Made by a program: the position numbers and the translations under genes
Shown here: piece after piece, positions 41,300-50,747 of the stretch
Layout of the letters: every line of letters begins with the position of its first letter
Position numbering within the stretch: the stretch's first letter is position 1
Notes under the pieces: model-generated
What the model saw: only the letters and a program-made list of their open reading frames with translations
The model's database searches: none
What the model was told of the DNA's origin: nothing
From: Taklimakanibacter albus
GTDB taxonomy: Bacteria; Pseudomonadota; Alphaproteobacteria; Rhizobiales; Aestuariivirgaceae
DNA: 64,000 bases
Direction of reading: 5' to 3'
Assembly: GCF_016595235.1 (NCBI RefSeq)
Contig: NZ_JAENHL010000003.1
Span: forward strand, 1 to 64,000

Positions 41300-41323
41300 C
41301 GCCAAAGTCGGGGGACTTTGGCG
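41300..41323. promoter_or_regulatory. Perfect 10-bp hairpin in hisB/hslV divergent region
   Basis: CGCCAAAGTC (41300-41309), a GGGG loop, then GACTTTGGCG (41314-41323). It lies 95 bases before the hslV start. It is not a CIRCE element (TTAGCACTC absent). It may be a 5'-UTR structure of the heat-shock gene or an operator. No gene lies in 41193-41418. Confidence 0.5.
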
Positions 41324-41418
41324 GGAAGCGCGTGCCGGCCTTTTCTTACGCCCCTCCAGGGCTTACATGACGGCCAGCCGGGCCCCCAGGCCTGAGACGG
41401 ATGACGAAAAGGACTGAT

Positions 41419-41964
41419 ATGAGCGATCCCCAGCAGTGGCACGGCACGACCATTTTGAGCCTCAGGAAAGGCAACCGGGTGGTGATTGCGGGCGACGGCC
41501 AGGTCTCGATCGGCCAGACGGTCATCAAGTCCAATGCCCGCAAGGTCAGGCCGCTCGCCGGCGGCTCGGTGATCTCGGGCTTCGCCGGGGCCACCGCCGA
41601 CGCCATGACGCTGTTCGAGCGGCTCGAGGCCAAGCTCGAGCAATATCCGCTGCAGCTCACCCGCGCCTGCGTCGAGCTCGCCAAGGACTGGCGCACCGAC
41701 CGCTATCTGCGCCGCCTCGAGGCCATGATGATCGTCGCCGATGCCCAAGTAAGCCTGGTCCTGACCGGCACCGGTGACGTGCTCGAACCCGAGCGCGGCG
41801 TCATCGGCATCGGCTCGGGCGGCAATTATGCGCTGGCCGCGGCGCGCGCCCTCATCGATACCGACATGGAGGCGGAAGCGATCGCCCGCAAGGCGATGGC
41901 CATCGCCGCCGAGATCTGCGTCTACACCAACAACAACCTGACCGTCGAAAGCCTGGCATGCTGA
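41419..41964 (+). CDS. hslV: ATP-dependent protease subunit HslV
   Basis: A 181-residue peptidase. I chose ATG 41419 (AAAGGA 5 bases upstream) over the in-frame ATG at 41401. The catalytic threonine T10 follows a nine-residue prepeptide (HG|TTIL), and [20 protein letters not shown] is the classic HslV start. It forms the double-hexamer proteolytic core opened by HslU. The next gene overlaps it by 7 bases. Confidence 0.96.
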   Translation: MSDPQQWHGTTILSLRKGNRVVIAGDGQVSIGQTVIKSNARKVRPLAGGSVISGFAGATADAMTLFERLEAKLEQYPLQLTRACVELAKDWRTDRYLRRLEAMMIVADAQVSLVLTGTGDVLEPERGVIGIGSGGNYALAAARALIDTDMEAEAIARKAMAIAAEICVYTNNNLTVESLAC

Positions 41965-42992
41965 CACGCGCCGATCTCGATGAGGCCGTGAGGAGCGGCA
42001 TCATCACGGAAGGCCAGGCGGCGGCCTTGCAGGAGCTGCCGGCGAGACGACACGCGGCGCGCCACAGCCACGCGCTGAGTGACGAGCGTTTCGTGTTCAT
42101 GAAGAACTTCAACGAGTTCTTCATCACGCTCGGCATCGTGCTCTTGAGCATCGGCCTCTTCGTGGCCGACAGCACCTTCTTCGGGCTCGGCGCGGCATTT
42201 CCGGTCATCTTCATCGCGCTGATGTGGGCGCTCGCCGAATTCCTGACCCGCAAGCACAAGCTCACTCTGCCGAGCATCGTCCTCGCTCTGCTCATCGTGC
42301 CGGGCATCGCCTGGTATCTCCACGCCGCGATGAGTACCGGCAGCGACGAGACCGGATGGCGCGGCATCCCGCAGGATCTGATCATCCCGCTCGCGGCGAG
42401 CCTTGCGGCGCTTCTTTTCTATCTGCGCTTCCGCCTGCCCTTCACGCTGCTGCTGCTCGCCGGCAGCCTGGTGGTCGCCTTCATCGCCGCCTATGCCCGG
42501 TACTTCGACTCCTCCTCCGAGCCTGTCAGCTACGGGCTGGTCCTGTTCACCGGCCTCGCCACGCTGGCCGCAGCGCAATGGTACGACATGTCGGACCGCG
42601 AGCGCCTCACACGGCGCGCCGATTGCGGCTTCTGGCTTACCCTCATCGCCGCACCCCTGATCGTGCATCCGATCGCCGGACTGATTTCCTCGGGCGCGGA
42701 GATGACGGCGCAGACGAGCCTCATCACCATCGCGGTGGTGATCCTGTTCACGCTGGCCGCCCTCATCATCGATCGCCGGGCGCTGCTCGTCTCCTCGCTC
42801 GCTTATCTGGGCGGCGCCATGGTTTATACGTTCACCAGCCTCGGCGGCGAGCAGAACGCGCTGTGGATCACGCTTCTGCTCATCGGCGCCAGCGTCATCC
42901 TGCTGGGCGTCGGCTGGCAGCGCGCCAGGCGCGCCGTGATGTCTTTCATCCCCTCACTCCTCACCCAATATCTGCCTGTCGTCAGAAACTGA
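41958..42992 (+). CDS. DUF2157-like polytopic membrane protein between hslV and hslU
   Basis: A 344-residue protein. Residues 1-50 are hydrophilic ([23 protein letters not shown]), resembling the DUF2157-type N-terminal segment. They are followed by about nine hydrophobic helices, such as [18 protein letters not shown] and [17 protein letters not shown]. It overlaps hslV by 7 bases and ends 7 bases before hslU, so it is translated from the same transcript. A membrane protein here is unusual, since HslUV is cytosolic. Function unknown. Confidence 0.78.
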   Translation: MLTRADLDEAVRSGIITEGQAAALQELPARRHAARHSHALSDERFVFMKNFNEFFITLGIVLLSIGLFVADSTFFGLGAAFPVIFIALMWALAEFLTRKHKLTLPSIVLALLIVPGIAWYLHAAMSTGSDETGWRGIPQDLIIPLAASLAALLFYLRFRLPFTLLLLAGSLVVAFIAAYARYFDSSSEPVSYGLVLFTGLATLAAAQWYDMSDRERLTRRADCGFWLTLIAAPLIVHPIAGLISSGAEMTAQTSLITIAVVILFTLAALIIDRRALLVSSLAYLGGAMVYTFTSLGGEQNALWITLLLIGASVILLGVGWQRARRAVMSFIPSLLTQYLPVVRN

Positions 42993-42999
42993 GTAATCC

Positions 43000-44304
43000 A
43001 TGACCGACTTTTCTCCCCGTGAAATCGTTTCCGAGCTCGACCGCCATATCGTCGGCCAGAAGGACGCCAAGCGCGCCGTCGCCATCGCCCTGCGCAACCG
43101 CTGGCGGCGCAAGCAGCTCGAGGGACCCTTGCGCGAAGAGGTGATGCCCAAGAACATCCTGATGATCGGGCCGACCGGCGTCGGCAAGACCGAGATCGCG
43201 CGCCGCCTCGCCAAGCTCGCCAATGCGCCCTTCATCAAGGTCGAGGCGACGAAATTCACCGAGGTCGGTTATGTCGGGCGCGATGTCGAGCAGATGATCC
43301 GCGACCTCGTCGAGGCGGCGATCGGCATGGTGAAGACCGCGCGGCGCAAGGACGTCGAGGCGCAAGCCCATATCAATGCCGAAAACCGCGTGCTCGATGC
43401 ACTGGTCGGCGTCAATGCCGCGGAAGCGACACGCGACAGCTTCCGCAGGAAATTGCGCACGGGCGAGCTCGACAACAAGGAGATCGAGGTTCAGGTCGTC
43501 GATTCGCCCGCCGTGCCGAGCTTCGATATTCCGGGCATGCCGGGCGGTTCGGCGAGCGTCATCAATCTCTCCGACATGCTGGGCAAGGCCTTCGGTCATC
43601 GGCTCAAATCCAAGCACATGACGGTGAAAACGAGCCACGAAGTGCTGCTGGCGGAAGAAAGCGACAAGCTGCTCGACCAGGACCAGATCACCCAGGAGGC
43701 GATCGACGTCACCGAAAACAACGGCATCGTTTTCCTCGACGAGGTCGACAAGATCTGCGCCCGCTCCGAGCGCCAGGGCGCGGATGTGAGCCGCGAAGGC
43801 GTGCAGCGCGATCTCCTGCCGCTCATCGAAGGCACGACGGTGTCGACCAAATATGGACCGGTCAAGACCGACCATATTCTCTTCATCGCGTCGGGCGCCT
43901 TTCATATCGCCAAACCTTCCGACCTGTTGCCGGAGCTGCAGGGCCGCCTGCCGATCCGCGTCGAGCTCAAGGCGCTGACGCGTGACGATCTCCGCCGCAT
44001 CCTCACCGAGCCGGAAGCGAGCCTCATGAGACAATATAAGGCGCTGCTCCTCACCGAAGGCGTGACGCTCGATTTCAGCGACGACGGCATCGACGCGCTC
44101 GCCGACATCGCCGCCGAGATCAACGCGTCGATCGAGAATATCGGCGCCCGCCGCCTGCAGACGGTGATGGAGCGGGTGCTCGATGATGTCAGCTATTCAG
44201 CGACCGACCGCTCCGGCGAGACGGTGAAGATCGACAAGGCCTTCGTCGAGAAGAATCTCGGCGACCTCGCGCGTAATACGGATCTGTCGAAGTTTATTTT
44301 GTAG
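43000..44304 (+). CDS. hslU: ATP-dependent protease ATPase subunit HslU
   Basis: A 434-residue AAA+ unfoldase: [21 protein letters not shown] at the N-terminus, Walker A GPTGVGKT at 57-64, GYVGRDVE pore loop, Walker [11 protein letters not shown], and a C-terminal NTDLSKFIL tail that inserts into HslV. Complete by length. It unfolds substrates for HslV. A strong bidirectional hairpin follows its stop. Confidence 0.97.
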   Translation: MTDFSPREIVSELDRHIVGQKDAKRAVAIALRNRWRRKQLEGPLREEVMPKNILMIGPTGVGKTEIARRLAKLANAPFIKVEATKFTEVGYVGRDVEQMIRDLVEAAIGMVKTARRKDVEAQAHINAENRVLDALVGVNAAEATRDSFRRKLRTGELDNKEIEVQVVDSPAVPSFDIPGMPGGSASVINLSDMLGKAFGHRLKSKHMTVKTSHEVLLAEESDKLLDQDQITQEAIDVTENNGIVFLDEVDKICARSERQGADVSREGVQRDLLPLIEGTTVSTKYGPVKTDHILFIASGAFHIAKPSDLLPELQGRLPIRVELKALTRDDLRRILTEPEASLMRQYKALLLTEGVTLDFSDDGIDALADIAAEINASIENIGARRLQTVMERVLDDVSYSATDRSGETVKIDKAFVEKNLGDLARNTDLSKFIL

Positions 44305-44320
44305 TTGCTTCTCTTCAACT

Positions 44321-44350
44321 CCCCCTTCTCCCGCAGGGCGGGAGAGGGGG
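44321..44350. terminator. Bidirectional terminator between hslU and xre gene
   Basis: CCCCCTTCTCCCGC, loop AGG, then GCGGGAGAGGGGG, followed by AAAATT (TTTT on the other strand): about 12 base pairs with G-U allowed. It lies between the convergent hslU and xre genes. The GC-rich CCCTTCTCCC/GGGAGAGGG core resembles the repeat near the DUF559 gene. Confidence 0.65.
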
Positions 44351-44370
44351 AAAATTCGGGGAGGGTAAGC

Positions 44371-44739
44371 TTACTTCTTCTTCTGCTTCTTGCGGTTCAG
44401 CACCGCGAGCAACTCCGTGAGCTCTTTCGGATCGAGATCGGAAATGTCGTCCGCCAGGCGGTTGGCGAGCTCGGTCGCTTGCGGCGCCAGGCCGGACGTG
44501 TCGATGACGACGCGCGGATGTGAGATGCGGGCGAGCTTTACTACATCCTCGGCTTCATCCCAGATGATGTTGAAGTAGCTGATGATGCGCTGAAGCAGAT
44601 GCCAGCCGGGGCGCCCGCGTTTGCCATGCTCGAGGGCCGAGAGATAGGCACTCGACACGCCGATCGCCTCCGCCATGTCCTTCAAGGTGACATTGCGCTC
44701 AGCCCTGAGCTTGCGCATGCGCTCGCCGAAAGGCGTCAT
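44371..44739 (-). CDS. XRE-family helix-turn-helix regulator
   Basis: A 122-residue protein from ATG 44737-44739, preceded by AAGGAG/AAAGG. The N-terminal HTH is MRKLRAERNVTLKDMAEAIG and SSAYLSALEHGKRG (about residues 8-42). A helical C-terminal part of unknown contact residues ends in a lysine tail (NRKKQKKK). Its ATG overlaps the smr stop, so it shares the mltA-smr transcript. Target genes cannot be inferred. Confidence 0.87.
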   Translation of the reverse strand: MTPFGERMRKLRAERNVTLKDMAEAIGVSSAYLSALEHGKRGRPGWHLLQRIISYFNIIWDEAEDVVKLARISHPRVVIDTSGLAPQATELANRLADDISDLDPKELTELLAVLNRKKQKKK

Positions 44740-45323
44740 CGCATACCTTTCTCCTTCTTGCGCAACTTCACATAATAGGCGCCGCCACCGCCATGGCGCG
44801 GATGGGCCGGCTGGAAGCCGGCGATATGCTGGCGGAAGCGCGGCTCGTGAAACCATTCCGGCGCCAGGCGGCGCAAGCGGCCCTGGCGCTCGGGCGCGTG
44901 ATAGGTATCGGAGCCATGCAGCGTGTGGCGCGCAAAGGGCGACGCGCCCTTGCCGGTGATGACGAGCACGAGACGCAGGCCTTGCGCGCGTGAATCGACC
45001 AGGAAGTTCAAGAGCCGCTCATGCGAGCGTTCGATGCCGGTGCCATGCAGGTCGATACGCGCCTCGATCTCGACCTGGCCGCGGGTCATGCGCCGCTCCT
45101 GGCGCCGGTCGAGGCCGGTGATCGGCGGCGGCTCGTGGCGGTGCGCCGGCGGTCGCGCGATCGGCTTCGCGGGTTCGGCGGATTTGGACTTGGCTTTCAC
45201 CGCGGGCGCCGGCGGCTCGGCCTTCGGCGGCGCTTTCTTCTTTGCCCTGGCCTTGTGGAGCGGCTTGACGGTCCGGGCGACATCCTCCCACAGCGCATAG
45301 TCGGGCGGGAGCTTGCGGGTCAT
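44736..45323 (-). CDS. Smr-domain protein
   Basis: A 195-residue protein. Residues 20-75 are low-complexity and rich in K, A and P. The C-terminal Smr domain shows ARIDLHGTGIE, VLVITGKG and HGGGGAYYVKLRKK. Smr domains bind branched DNA or cleave mRNA at collided ribosomes (SmrB type). The D-L-H-G motif is intact. It overlaps mltA by 4 bases and the XRE gene by 4 bases. Confidence 0.9.
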   Translation of the reverse strand: MTRKLPPDYALWEDVARTVKPLHKARAKKKAPPKAEPPAPAVKAKSKSAEPAKPIARPPAHRHEPPPITGLDRRQERRMTRGQVEIEARIDLHGTGIERSHERLLNFLVDSRAQGLRLVLVITGKGASPFARHTLHGSDTYHAPERQGRLRRLAPEWFHEPRFRQHIAGFQPAHPRHGGGGAYYVKLRKKEKGMR

Positions 45324-46483
45324 TGCTTGCCGAGGAGCCTCTTCGCCAAAGGCTTGGGCAGCAGCACGATCATGCGGCCGGGGCTTTTCATATGGCCGGC
45401 GGTGAGGGCGGCATCTTCGCCGGCACCCCAGAAGACATCGCCCCGGGCGTGGCCCTTGATGGCGGTGCCGGTATCCTGCGCCACCAACAGGCTGCGGAAG
45501 GGCGTCAGCGTGCCGCTCTCACCCCTGGGCGCTTGCGTGTCGAGCCAGACCGGTGTGCCGAAGATCCAGAGAGAGCGGTCGATGGCGAGCGAATGATAGG
45601 GCGTCAGCGGCACCTTCTGGGCGCCGGGGGGCCCGAGCTTCAGATCCTCCGCCGTCACCTGTCGGAAGAACACGAAGGATTTGTTCTCCCACATGAGGGC
45701 GCGCGCGTCCTTGGGGTTCTTCCGCATCCAGGCGCGGATCGCCTGCATCGACACGTCCTCGCGAGGGAGGATGCCGCGTTCGACGAGGAGCCCGCCAATG
45801 GCGGTATAGGGCAGGCCGGTCTTGGCCGCATAACCGAGCCGCATCAGCTTGCCATTGGGTAGTCTTACGCGCCCCGAGCCCTGGACCTGGATGAAAAAGG
45901 CGTCGGCCCAGTCCTTGAGCCAGACCAGCTCGAGGCCGCGGCCCTTGAGTGCGCCCTCCTCGATTTCGCGCCGGGTGAAATAACCGTGCGGCGCGCCGTC
46001 GACCATGCGGCCGTAAGCGAGCCCCAACTTCTTGGCGGCGCGGGTGTCGAAGGCAACGAGATCGTCGGGCCTGGCATAGACCGGCACCTTGTAGTCGCCG
46101 CCGGGCTTCAGGCTGCCTTCGGCTTCCGGTTCATAATAGCCGGTGAACAGGCCTTGCGGCCGTGCCGGGTCACGCACGATCAGCGGCGTGAAGGTTTCCT
46201 CGAAGAAGCGGCGCGGATCGGCGCTCGCTTTCAACTTGGAGCAGACGGCGAGCCAGTCGCGCCTGGTGCCGCCAAAGACGACCTTGCGCTGAAAGGCGCT
46301 TCCGCTCGCCTCGATCTCGGCGCAGGAGCGTTTGAACGTCGCCAGCGCCTGGCGGTGGTCGGCCTCATGCCAGCCGGCGATGCGGTCGAAGGAGGTCGGT
46401 TCGAGAATCGGAGCCGCGGCGCTCATGATCGACGAGATGACCACAAGCACGGCGGAACTCAAGAGGACATTAAGCTGGCGCAT
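45320..46483 (-). CDS. mltA: Membrane-bound lytic murein transglycosylase A
   Basis: A 387-residue MltA. The signal peptide (VLLSSAVLVVISSIMSAAA) precedes the MltA barrel (LFTGYYEPEAEGS, FFIQVQGSGRVRLPNG) and the 3D domain with the catalytic aspartate (DTGTAIKGHARGDVFWG). It cleaves glycan strands, releasing anhydro-muropeptides. No lipobox cysteine is obvious, so it may be soluble periplasmic. The ATG lies inside the first 47-base repeat copy. Overlap of 4 bases with smr. Confidence 0.93.
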   Translation of the reverse strand: MRQLNVLLSSAVLVVISSIMSAAAPILEPTSFDRIAGWHEADHRQALATFKRSCAEIEASGSAFQRKVVFGGTRRDWLAVCSKLKASADPRRFFEETFTPLIVRDPARPQGLFTGYYEPEAEGSLKPGGDYKVPVYARPDDLVAFDTRAAKKLGLAYGRMVDGAPHGYFTRREIEEGALKGRGLELVWLKDWADAFFIQVQGSGRVRLPNGKLMRLGYAAKTGLPYTAIGGLLVERGILPREDVSMQAIRAWMRKNPKDARALMWENKSFVFFRQVTAEDLKLGPPGAQKVPLTPYHSLAIDRSLWIFGTPVWLDTQAPRGESGTLTPFRSLLVAQDTGTAIKGHARGDVFWGAGEDAALTAGHMKSPGRMIVLLPKPLAKRLLGKQ

Positions 46484-46582
46484 CGGCTTGTCCGAAAAAC
46501 CGTTTCACACTTTTCGGGCCGATGAAGTCATTCTTGCGCATCGGCTTATCCGAAAAACCGTTTTACACTTTTCAGGCCGATG
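46478..46582. repeat. Two tandem copies of a 47-base repeat between tim44 and mltA
   Basis: Copy 1 is 46478-46524 and copy 2 is 46536-46582; they differ at three bases and are separated by 11. Each is itself an imperfect inverted repeat: CATCGGC and CCGAAAA at the left, TTTTC(G/A)GG and CCGATG at the right. Copy 1 contains the mltA start codon (46481-46483). Confidence 0.8.
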
Positions 46583-46583
46583 C

Positions 46584-47300
46584 TTAGCCCAGCTCGTCCG
46601 TCGCCACCAACTTCCAGTTGGGATCACGCGAGGCGGTGTCGCGCTCGAAGGTCCACACATCGGTGACCTGGCGCACCTGCTTGGGGTCGCCCTCGATGAC
46701 CTCACCCGCCTTGTTGAGCGTGGAGGAGATGAATTCGGCGACGAAGCGCAGCGTGATGGAGGCCTTCTTGCCTTTGAGATCGGCATTGGCGATTTCAGCC
46801 TTGTCGATGCCGACGAAACGCGATTCGAGGACATTGCCGGCTTTCTCGCGATCGTCGATCGCCTTGGCGAAGCCTTCATAGACATCGCGCGCCAGCAGGT
46901 TCTTGAGCGACTGACGGTCACCTTGCGCGAAAGCCGTCACCACCATCTCATAAGCGACCTTGGCGCCGTCGACGAAGATACGGGTCGAGAAGTCAGGGTC
47001 GGTGCCGGCGATCTTCTCCAGGCCCTTGGCGACGGGGGACTCGGCCTCGGCATAACCCGACCAGACGGGCTCCACCGGCTTCTCCAGGCCCAGATGTTCG
47101 GGCGCGTTCTCGCGCTGGGGCATATTGATGACATTGCCGTTCGGTTGCGGCTTTTCGGCGCGGCGTTGCGCGGCATAAGGATCGAGAGGCGGACGCTCAG
47201 TGCCGGTCCGCTTCCCCAGGACCGACCGCAGGCGCAAAATGACCACCACTGCAATCGCAAGGATCAGCAAATTGAGTGGATCAAAAGCCTGATTCATCAT
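46584..47300 (-). CDS. Tim44/TimA-family protein
   Basis: A 238-residue protein with one N-terminal membrane anchor (LLILAIAVVVILRL, about 11-24), a proline/charged linker and a C-terminal Tim44 domain (ISTRIFVDGAKVAYEMVV-like region through SITLRFVAEFISS). Alphaproteobacterial Tim44-like proteins are inner-membrane, facing the cytoplasm or periplasm, of unproven role. It shares the leftward unit with mltA, smr and xre, and is divergent from fxsA. Confidence 0.9.
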   Translation of the reverse strand: MMNQAFDPLNLLILAIAVVVILRLRSVLGKRTGTERPPLDPYAAQRRAEKPQPNGNVINMPQRENAPEHLGLEKPVEPVWSGYAEAESPVAKGLEKIAGTDPDFSTRIFVDGAKVAYEMVVTAFAQGDRQSLKNLLARDVYEGFAKAIDDREKAGNVLESRFVGIDKAEIANADLKGKKASITLRFVAEFISSTLNKAGEVIEGDPKQVRQVTDVWTFERDTASRDPNWKLVATDELG

Positions 47301-47415
47301 TTCGGCGGGTCTTTCCGTCTGGCATAAATTGAAGTCTGGGTCGTTGCCTCCTTATATAGGAGGGCTTGGGCACGGTCCAAAGACCGTAGTCCTTTCAGTT
47401 TCCTACAGGTTTCAG

Positions 47416-47877
47416 GTGATCAGAACCATATTTTTTGTCCTTTTTGCGCTGGGGCTGTTCGAGCTGTTCCTGCTGGTTAAGACCGGGCAGTGGTTCGGCG
47501 CCTGGTTTCCCGTCCTGGCGGTGATCCTGGGCTTCATGGCGGGCGGGGTGACCATCCGCCATACCGGCATCAAATCCCTGAACGAGATCGCCCAGGCCAG
47601 CCGCACCGGGCAGACCGGCGCTCAGGCGGCGATTGGAGGAATCCTGGGCTTTTTCGCCGGTGTCCTGTTCATCCTGCCGGGGCTGTTATCCGACGTGGCG
47701 GCGATCCTGCTGCTCATTCCGGTCAGCCGGCGTCTGGTCGAAGCCTATATGGTCCGCAATGGCGTCCGCCAGAACCGGGCTCCGGGCTCGGTGGTGATCG
47801 ATGGCGAGGCGGTCGAAATCATCGACGACCGCCTGCCGCCCCAGGATAAGAACGACAACTCCCCCTGGAGCCGGTAG
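47416..47877 (+). CDS. fxsA: FxsA-family membrane protein
   Basis: A 153-residue protein from GTG 47416 (CAGG upstream). The frame is open further back, but the added 29 residues do not resemble the family. IRTIFFVLFALGLFELFLLVKTG is the first helix, then FPVLAVILGFMAGGVTIR, and the FxsA core GFFAGVLFILPGLLSDVAAILLLIP. FxsA is a cytoplasmic-membrane protein linked to phage-exclusion phenotypes in E. coli. The C-terminus is hydrophilic. It is divergent from tim44 and precedes secB. Confidence 0.9.
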   Translation: MIRTIFFVLFALGLFELFLLVKTGQWFGAWFPVLAVILGFMAGGVTIRHTGIKSLNEIAQASRTGQTGAQAAIGGILGFFAGVLFILPGLLSDVAAILLLIPVSRRLVEAYMVRNGVRQNRAPGSVVIDGEAVEIIDDRLPPQDKNDNSPWSR

Positions 47878-47956
47878 TGCCGGAAAGCTTGCGGCCCCTC
47901 GGACATTCATGATAGCTGGCGGGCCGACATCCCCTTCAGGAAAGGCATGACAGCCC

Positions 47957-48526
47957 ATGGCCAAGACGCCAAAGAATCCGGCCGCCAATTCGACCAATGG
48001 CGGCGCGCATGACGACGAGGCGACCGAGGCAGCCGCCGCGCCGGAAATCGGCACGATCGATCTCGAGGCGACGACGCCGCAGGCAGGTGCTCAGCCGTCG
48101 ATGCGCATTCTCGGCCAGTATTTGAAGGATCTGAGCTTCGAGAACCCGAATGCACCGGCCTCGCTCGCGCCGCAGAAGACGCAGCCCGAGATCAGCATCG
48201 GCATCAATGTGAATGCCCGCAACCTGGCGCCCAATGATTTCGAGGTCGAGCTTCACATCGACGCCAAGGCGACGTCGGAAGGCAAGGTCGTCTTCGCCGC
48301 CGAGCTTCTCTATGCCGGTGTGTTCCGGATGGAGAACTTCCCGCAGAACATGCTGCATCCGGCCGTGCTCATCGAATGCCCGCGCATGTTGTTCCCCTTT
48401 GCCCGCCAGATCCTCGGCGAGGCGACGCGCAATGGCGGCTTCCCGCCCCTGATGCTCGACCCGATCGATTTCGCCGGCATGTATCAGAAGCGCATGGCCG
48501 CGCAGGCCAACCAGGTCACGGCCTGA
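47957..48526 (+). CDS. secB: Protein-export chaperone SecB
   Basis: A 189-residue SecB. The N-terminal 45 residues are an acidic, alanine-rich extension; the core runs MRILGQYLKDLSFENPN through FELELHIDAKATSEG-like strands to LLYAGVFRMENFP, with the acidic patch for SecA. It holds preproteins unfolded for SecA. The fxsA/timA-secB-dnaQ order is typical of alphaproteobacteria. Preceded by fxsA by 79 bases. Confidence 0.96.
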   Translation: MAKTPKNPAANSTNGGAHDDEATEAAAAPEIGTIDLEATTPQAGAQPSMRILGQYLKDLSFENPNAPASLAPQKTQPEISIGINVNARNLAPNDFEVELHIDAKATSEGKVVFAAELLYAGVFRMENFPQNMLHPAVLIECPRMLFPFARQILGEATRNGGFPPLMLDPIDFAGMYQKRMAAQANQVTA

Positions 48527-48579
48527 GCCGACCGACCACAACATCTTCCGTGTACTGAGTTAAATTCGTGAAAGCCGGA

Positions 48580-48605
48580 CAGCCCTCCTCGCAAGGGGAG
48601 GGCTG
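48580..48605. terminator. Hairpin between convergent secB and dnaQ
   Basis: CAGCCCTCC (48580-48588) and GGAGGGCTG (48597-48605), 9 perfect pairs, 8-base loop. It lies between the two stop codons and would serve both directions. No long T-run follows. Confidence 0.55.
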
Positions 48606-48611
48606 AACGTA

Positions 48612-49307
48612 TCAATTCAGAATTTCGTTCCACATCGCCTTATCGCCAAGCTCGGCAAGGAGCGCTTTGTGGGCGGCGATCTCGGCTTCGGTGAGCCGGC
48701 TCGGCAAGGGATGCGGCCTCGCCCTGACAATGCCTTGCGGCGTGATGGCGGCGGCGCGGGCCGTCATTGCGATGGCCGACAGCGAAAGTGCTGTCTGGCG
48801 GCCGCCGATCAATTCCAGATAGACATCGGCCAGCAATTCCGAGTCGAGCAGCGCGCCGTGCTTCTCGCGCTTCGAATTGTCGACGCCATAACGTTTGCAC
48901 AGCGCATCGAGGCTGTTCGGCCCCATCGGATGCTTCTGGCGCGCCAGCGCCAGCGTGTCGATGACGCGCTCGGGCAGGATCGAGGGGCCTTTGACGCGCG
49001 CCAGCTCGGCATTGAGGAAGCCGACGTCGAAGGCGGCATTGTGGATGACCAGGCTCGCGCCATCGATGAACTCGATGAATTCCTGGGCGATCGCGGCAAA
49101 GACCGGCTTGCCGCGCAGGAACTGTGTCGACAAGCCGTGAATGGCCTCGGCATCGGGCGGCATGTCGCGCTCGGGATCGATATAGTGATGGAAGGTCTTG
49201 CCGCTCGGTATGTGATTGACGAGCTCGACGGCGCCGATTTCGACGACGCGGTGGCCTCTCGAATGATCTATGCCGGTGGTTTCGGTATCGAGGACGATCT
49301 CGCGCAT
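48612..49307 (-). CDS. dnaQ: DNA polymerase III epsilon subunit, 3'-5' exonuclease
   Basis: A 231-residue DEDDh exonuclease from ATG 49305-49307. Exo I is LDTETTGID at the N-terminus, Exo II HNAAFDVGFL, Exo III with the catalytic H (HGALLDSELLADVYLEL). It proofreads for the replicative polymerase. It starts 10 bases after coaE, the usual coaE-dnaQ pairing. Confidence 0.95.
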   Translation of the reverse strand: MREIVLDTETTGIDHSRGHRVVEIGAVELVNHIPSGKTFHHYIDPERDMPPDAEAIHGLSTQFLRGKPVFAAIAQEFIEFIDGASLVIHNAAFDVGFLNAELARVKGPSILPERVIDTLALARQKHPMGPNSLDALCKRYGVDNSKREKHGALLDSELLADVYLELIGGRQTALSLSAIAMTARAAAITPQGIVRARPHPLPSRLTEAEIAAHKALLAELGDKAMWNEILN

Positions 49308-49317
49308 TGGGCTCGAA

Positions 49318-49908
49318 TCACTCAGGTTTAAGCTCGGCAATTATACGCCGGACCTGAGCGCGGGCGTGATCGAAACCACGGTCGCTGTCCACAATGAAAT
49401 CAGCGCGGGCGCGTTTTTCAGCATCGGGCAGCTGACGCGCCAGAATGCTCGCGAATTTCTCTTCCGTCATGCCGGGACGCGCCAGGACGCGCTCACGCTG
49501 CACGGCTTCGGGGGCGGAGACGACAACGATCTTGTCGACGTCGCGATAACGCCCGGTCTCGAACAGCAGAGGAATATCGAGGACCGCCAAGGGCGCCTTG
49601 CGCCGGCGCGCCTGACTCAGGAAGTTTTCCTGCTCGGCCCGCACCAACGGATGCACGATGGCTTCGATCTTCTTGAAGTCGTCAGGGTGGCCGGCGAGAT
49701 GGCGCGCCAGTTTCTGCCGGTCGATCGCCCCATCGGTGATGACAGCGGGAAAGGCATCAGCGATGGGTGCCACCGCGGCGCCGCCTTTTTCATAGAGCTG
49801 ATGCACTACGGCGTCCGAATCCGCCACGGGTACGCCCTCCTCGGCGAACATCCGGGCCGTCGCCGTCTTGCCCATGCCGATCGATCCGGTGAGACCGATG
49901 ACGATCAT
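49318..49908 (-). CDS. coaE: Dephospho-CoA kinase
   Basis: A 196-residue P-loop kinase ([11 protein letters not shown], residues 5-15), with the substrate region [12 protein letters not shown] and [13 protein letters not shown]. It phosphorylates the ribose of dephospho-CoA, the last step of CoA synthesis. Coupled to aroE by a 4-base overlap. Confidence 0.95.
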   Translation of the reverse strand: MIVIGLTGSIGMGKTATARMFAEEGVPVADSDAVVHQLYEKGGAAVAPIADAFPAVITDGAIDRQKLARHLAGHPDDFKKIEAIVHPLVRAEQENFLSQARRRKAPLAVLDIPLLFETGRYRDVDKIVVVSAPEAVQRERVLARPGMTEEKFASILARQLPDAEKRARADFIVDSDRGFDHARAQVRRIIAELKPE

Positions 49909-50747
49909 CGCCGGTAGCCGGGATCGATGTCGCGGGCGACCAGGTCATAGAGCTCTTCGGTCACTTCCGGCCGGGTGCCGAACCACAGATCGAAGCCGCG
50001 CACCGCCTGGTGCAGCAACATGCCGAGGCCCGGCACGATGGCGTTGCCGCGGGCCTTGGCGCGCTGGAGCAGATCCGTCTCGAGCGGCGTGTAGACGATG
50101 TCGGTGACGAGTGCTGTTTTCGGCAGATTGTCCAGGTCGACGGTGAGCGGCGGCTGCCCGGTCATACCGAGCGACGTCGTGTTGATGAGGAGATTGGCGT
50201 GCCGCAGGATTTCGGCCGCTTCCGTCCAGTCGCGCGGCTCTACCTTCGCTCCGAAGTCGCGCTGGAGTTCCTCGGCCTTGGCGCGGGTCCGGTTGGCGAT
50301 GAGGAGGCGCGCCGCGCCGGCATCGATGAGCGCCCCGACGAGCGCGCGGGTGGCGCCGCCGGCGCCCAGTATGACGACCGTCTGGCCCTTGGCGCACCAG
50401 CCGGGATGGCCGGCGGTGAGGCTGGCGAGGAAACCTTCACCATCGGTGCTGGTGCCCCAGAGCTCGCCGTCGCGGGCGAAGACGGTGTTGACGACGCCCA
50501 GTCGGGACGTGGCCGCATCGGCCGTGCCCACGGTGCGGAAGGCGGCCTCCTTATGCGGCAAAGTGACATTGCAGCCGGCGAAACCCTGGCCAATGAGGCC
50601 TGAGAAAAAGGCGGGTAGCTCCTCCGGCTTGACCGGGATGCGCTCATAGCTGCCTTCGATGCCATAACGCTTGAGCCAATAGCCGTGAATGATCGGCGAA
50701 CGCGAATGGCTGATCGGCCAGCCGATGACACAGGCTTTCCGGGTCAT
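49905..50747 (-). CDS. aroE: Shikimate dehydrogenase
   Basis: A 280-residue AroE with substrate loop PISHSRSP (residues 11-18), catalytic lysine K66 in VTLPHKE, STDGEGF and the NADPH loop [10 protein letters not shown]. It reduces 3-dehydroshikimate in the aromatic pathway. 4-base overlaps on both sides: maf before it, coaE after. Confidence 0.95.
   Translation of the reverse strand: MTRKACVIGWPISHSRSPIIHGYWLKRYGIEGSYERIPVKPEELPAFFSGLIGQGFAGCNVTLPHKEAAFRTVGTADAATSRLGVVNTVFARDGELWGTSTDGEGFLASLTAGHPGWCAKGQTVVILGAGGATRALVGALIDAGAARLLIANRTRAKAEELQRDFGAKVEPRDWTEAAEILRHANLLINTTSLGMTGQPPLTVDLDNLPKTALVTDIVYTPLETDLLQRAKARGNAIVPGLGMLLHQAVRGFDLWFGTRPEVTEELYDLVARDIDPGYRR

Noticed and set aside
41300-41323. 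CIRCE element before hslV
   Set aside because: The inverted repeat does not contain TTAGCACTC/GAGTGCTAA and its spacing differs.
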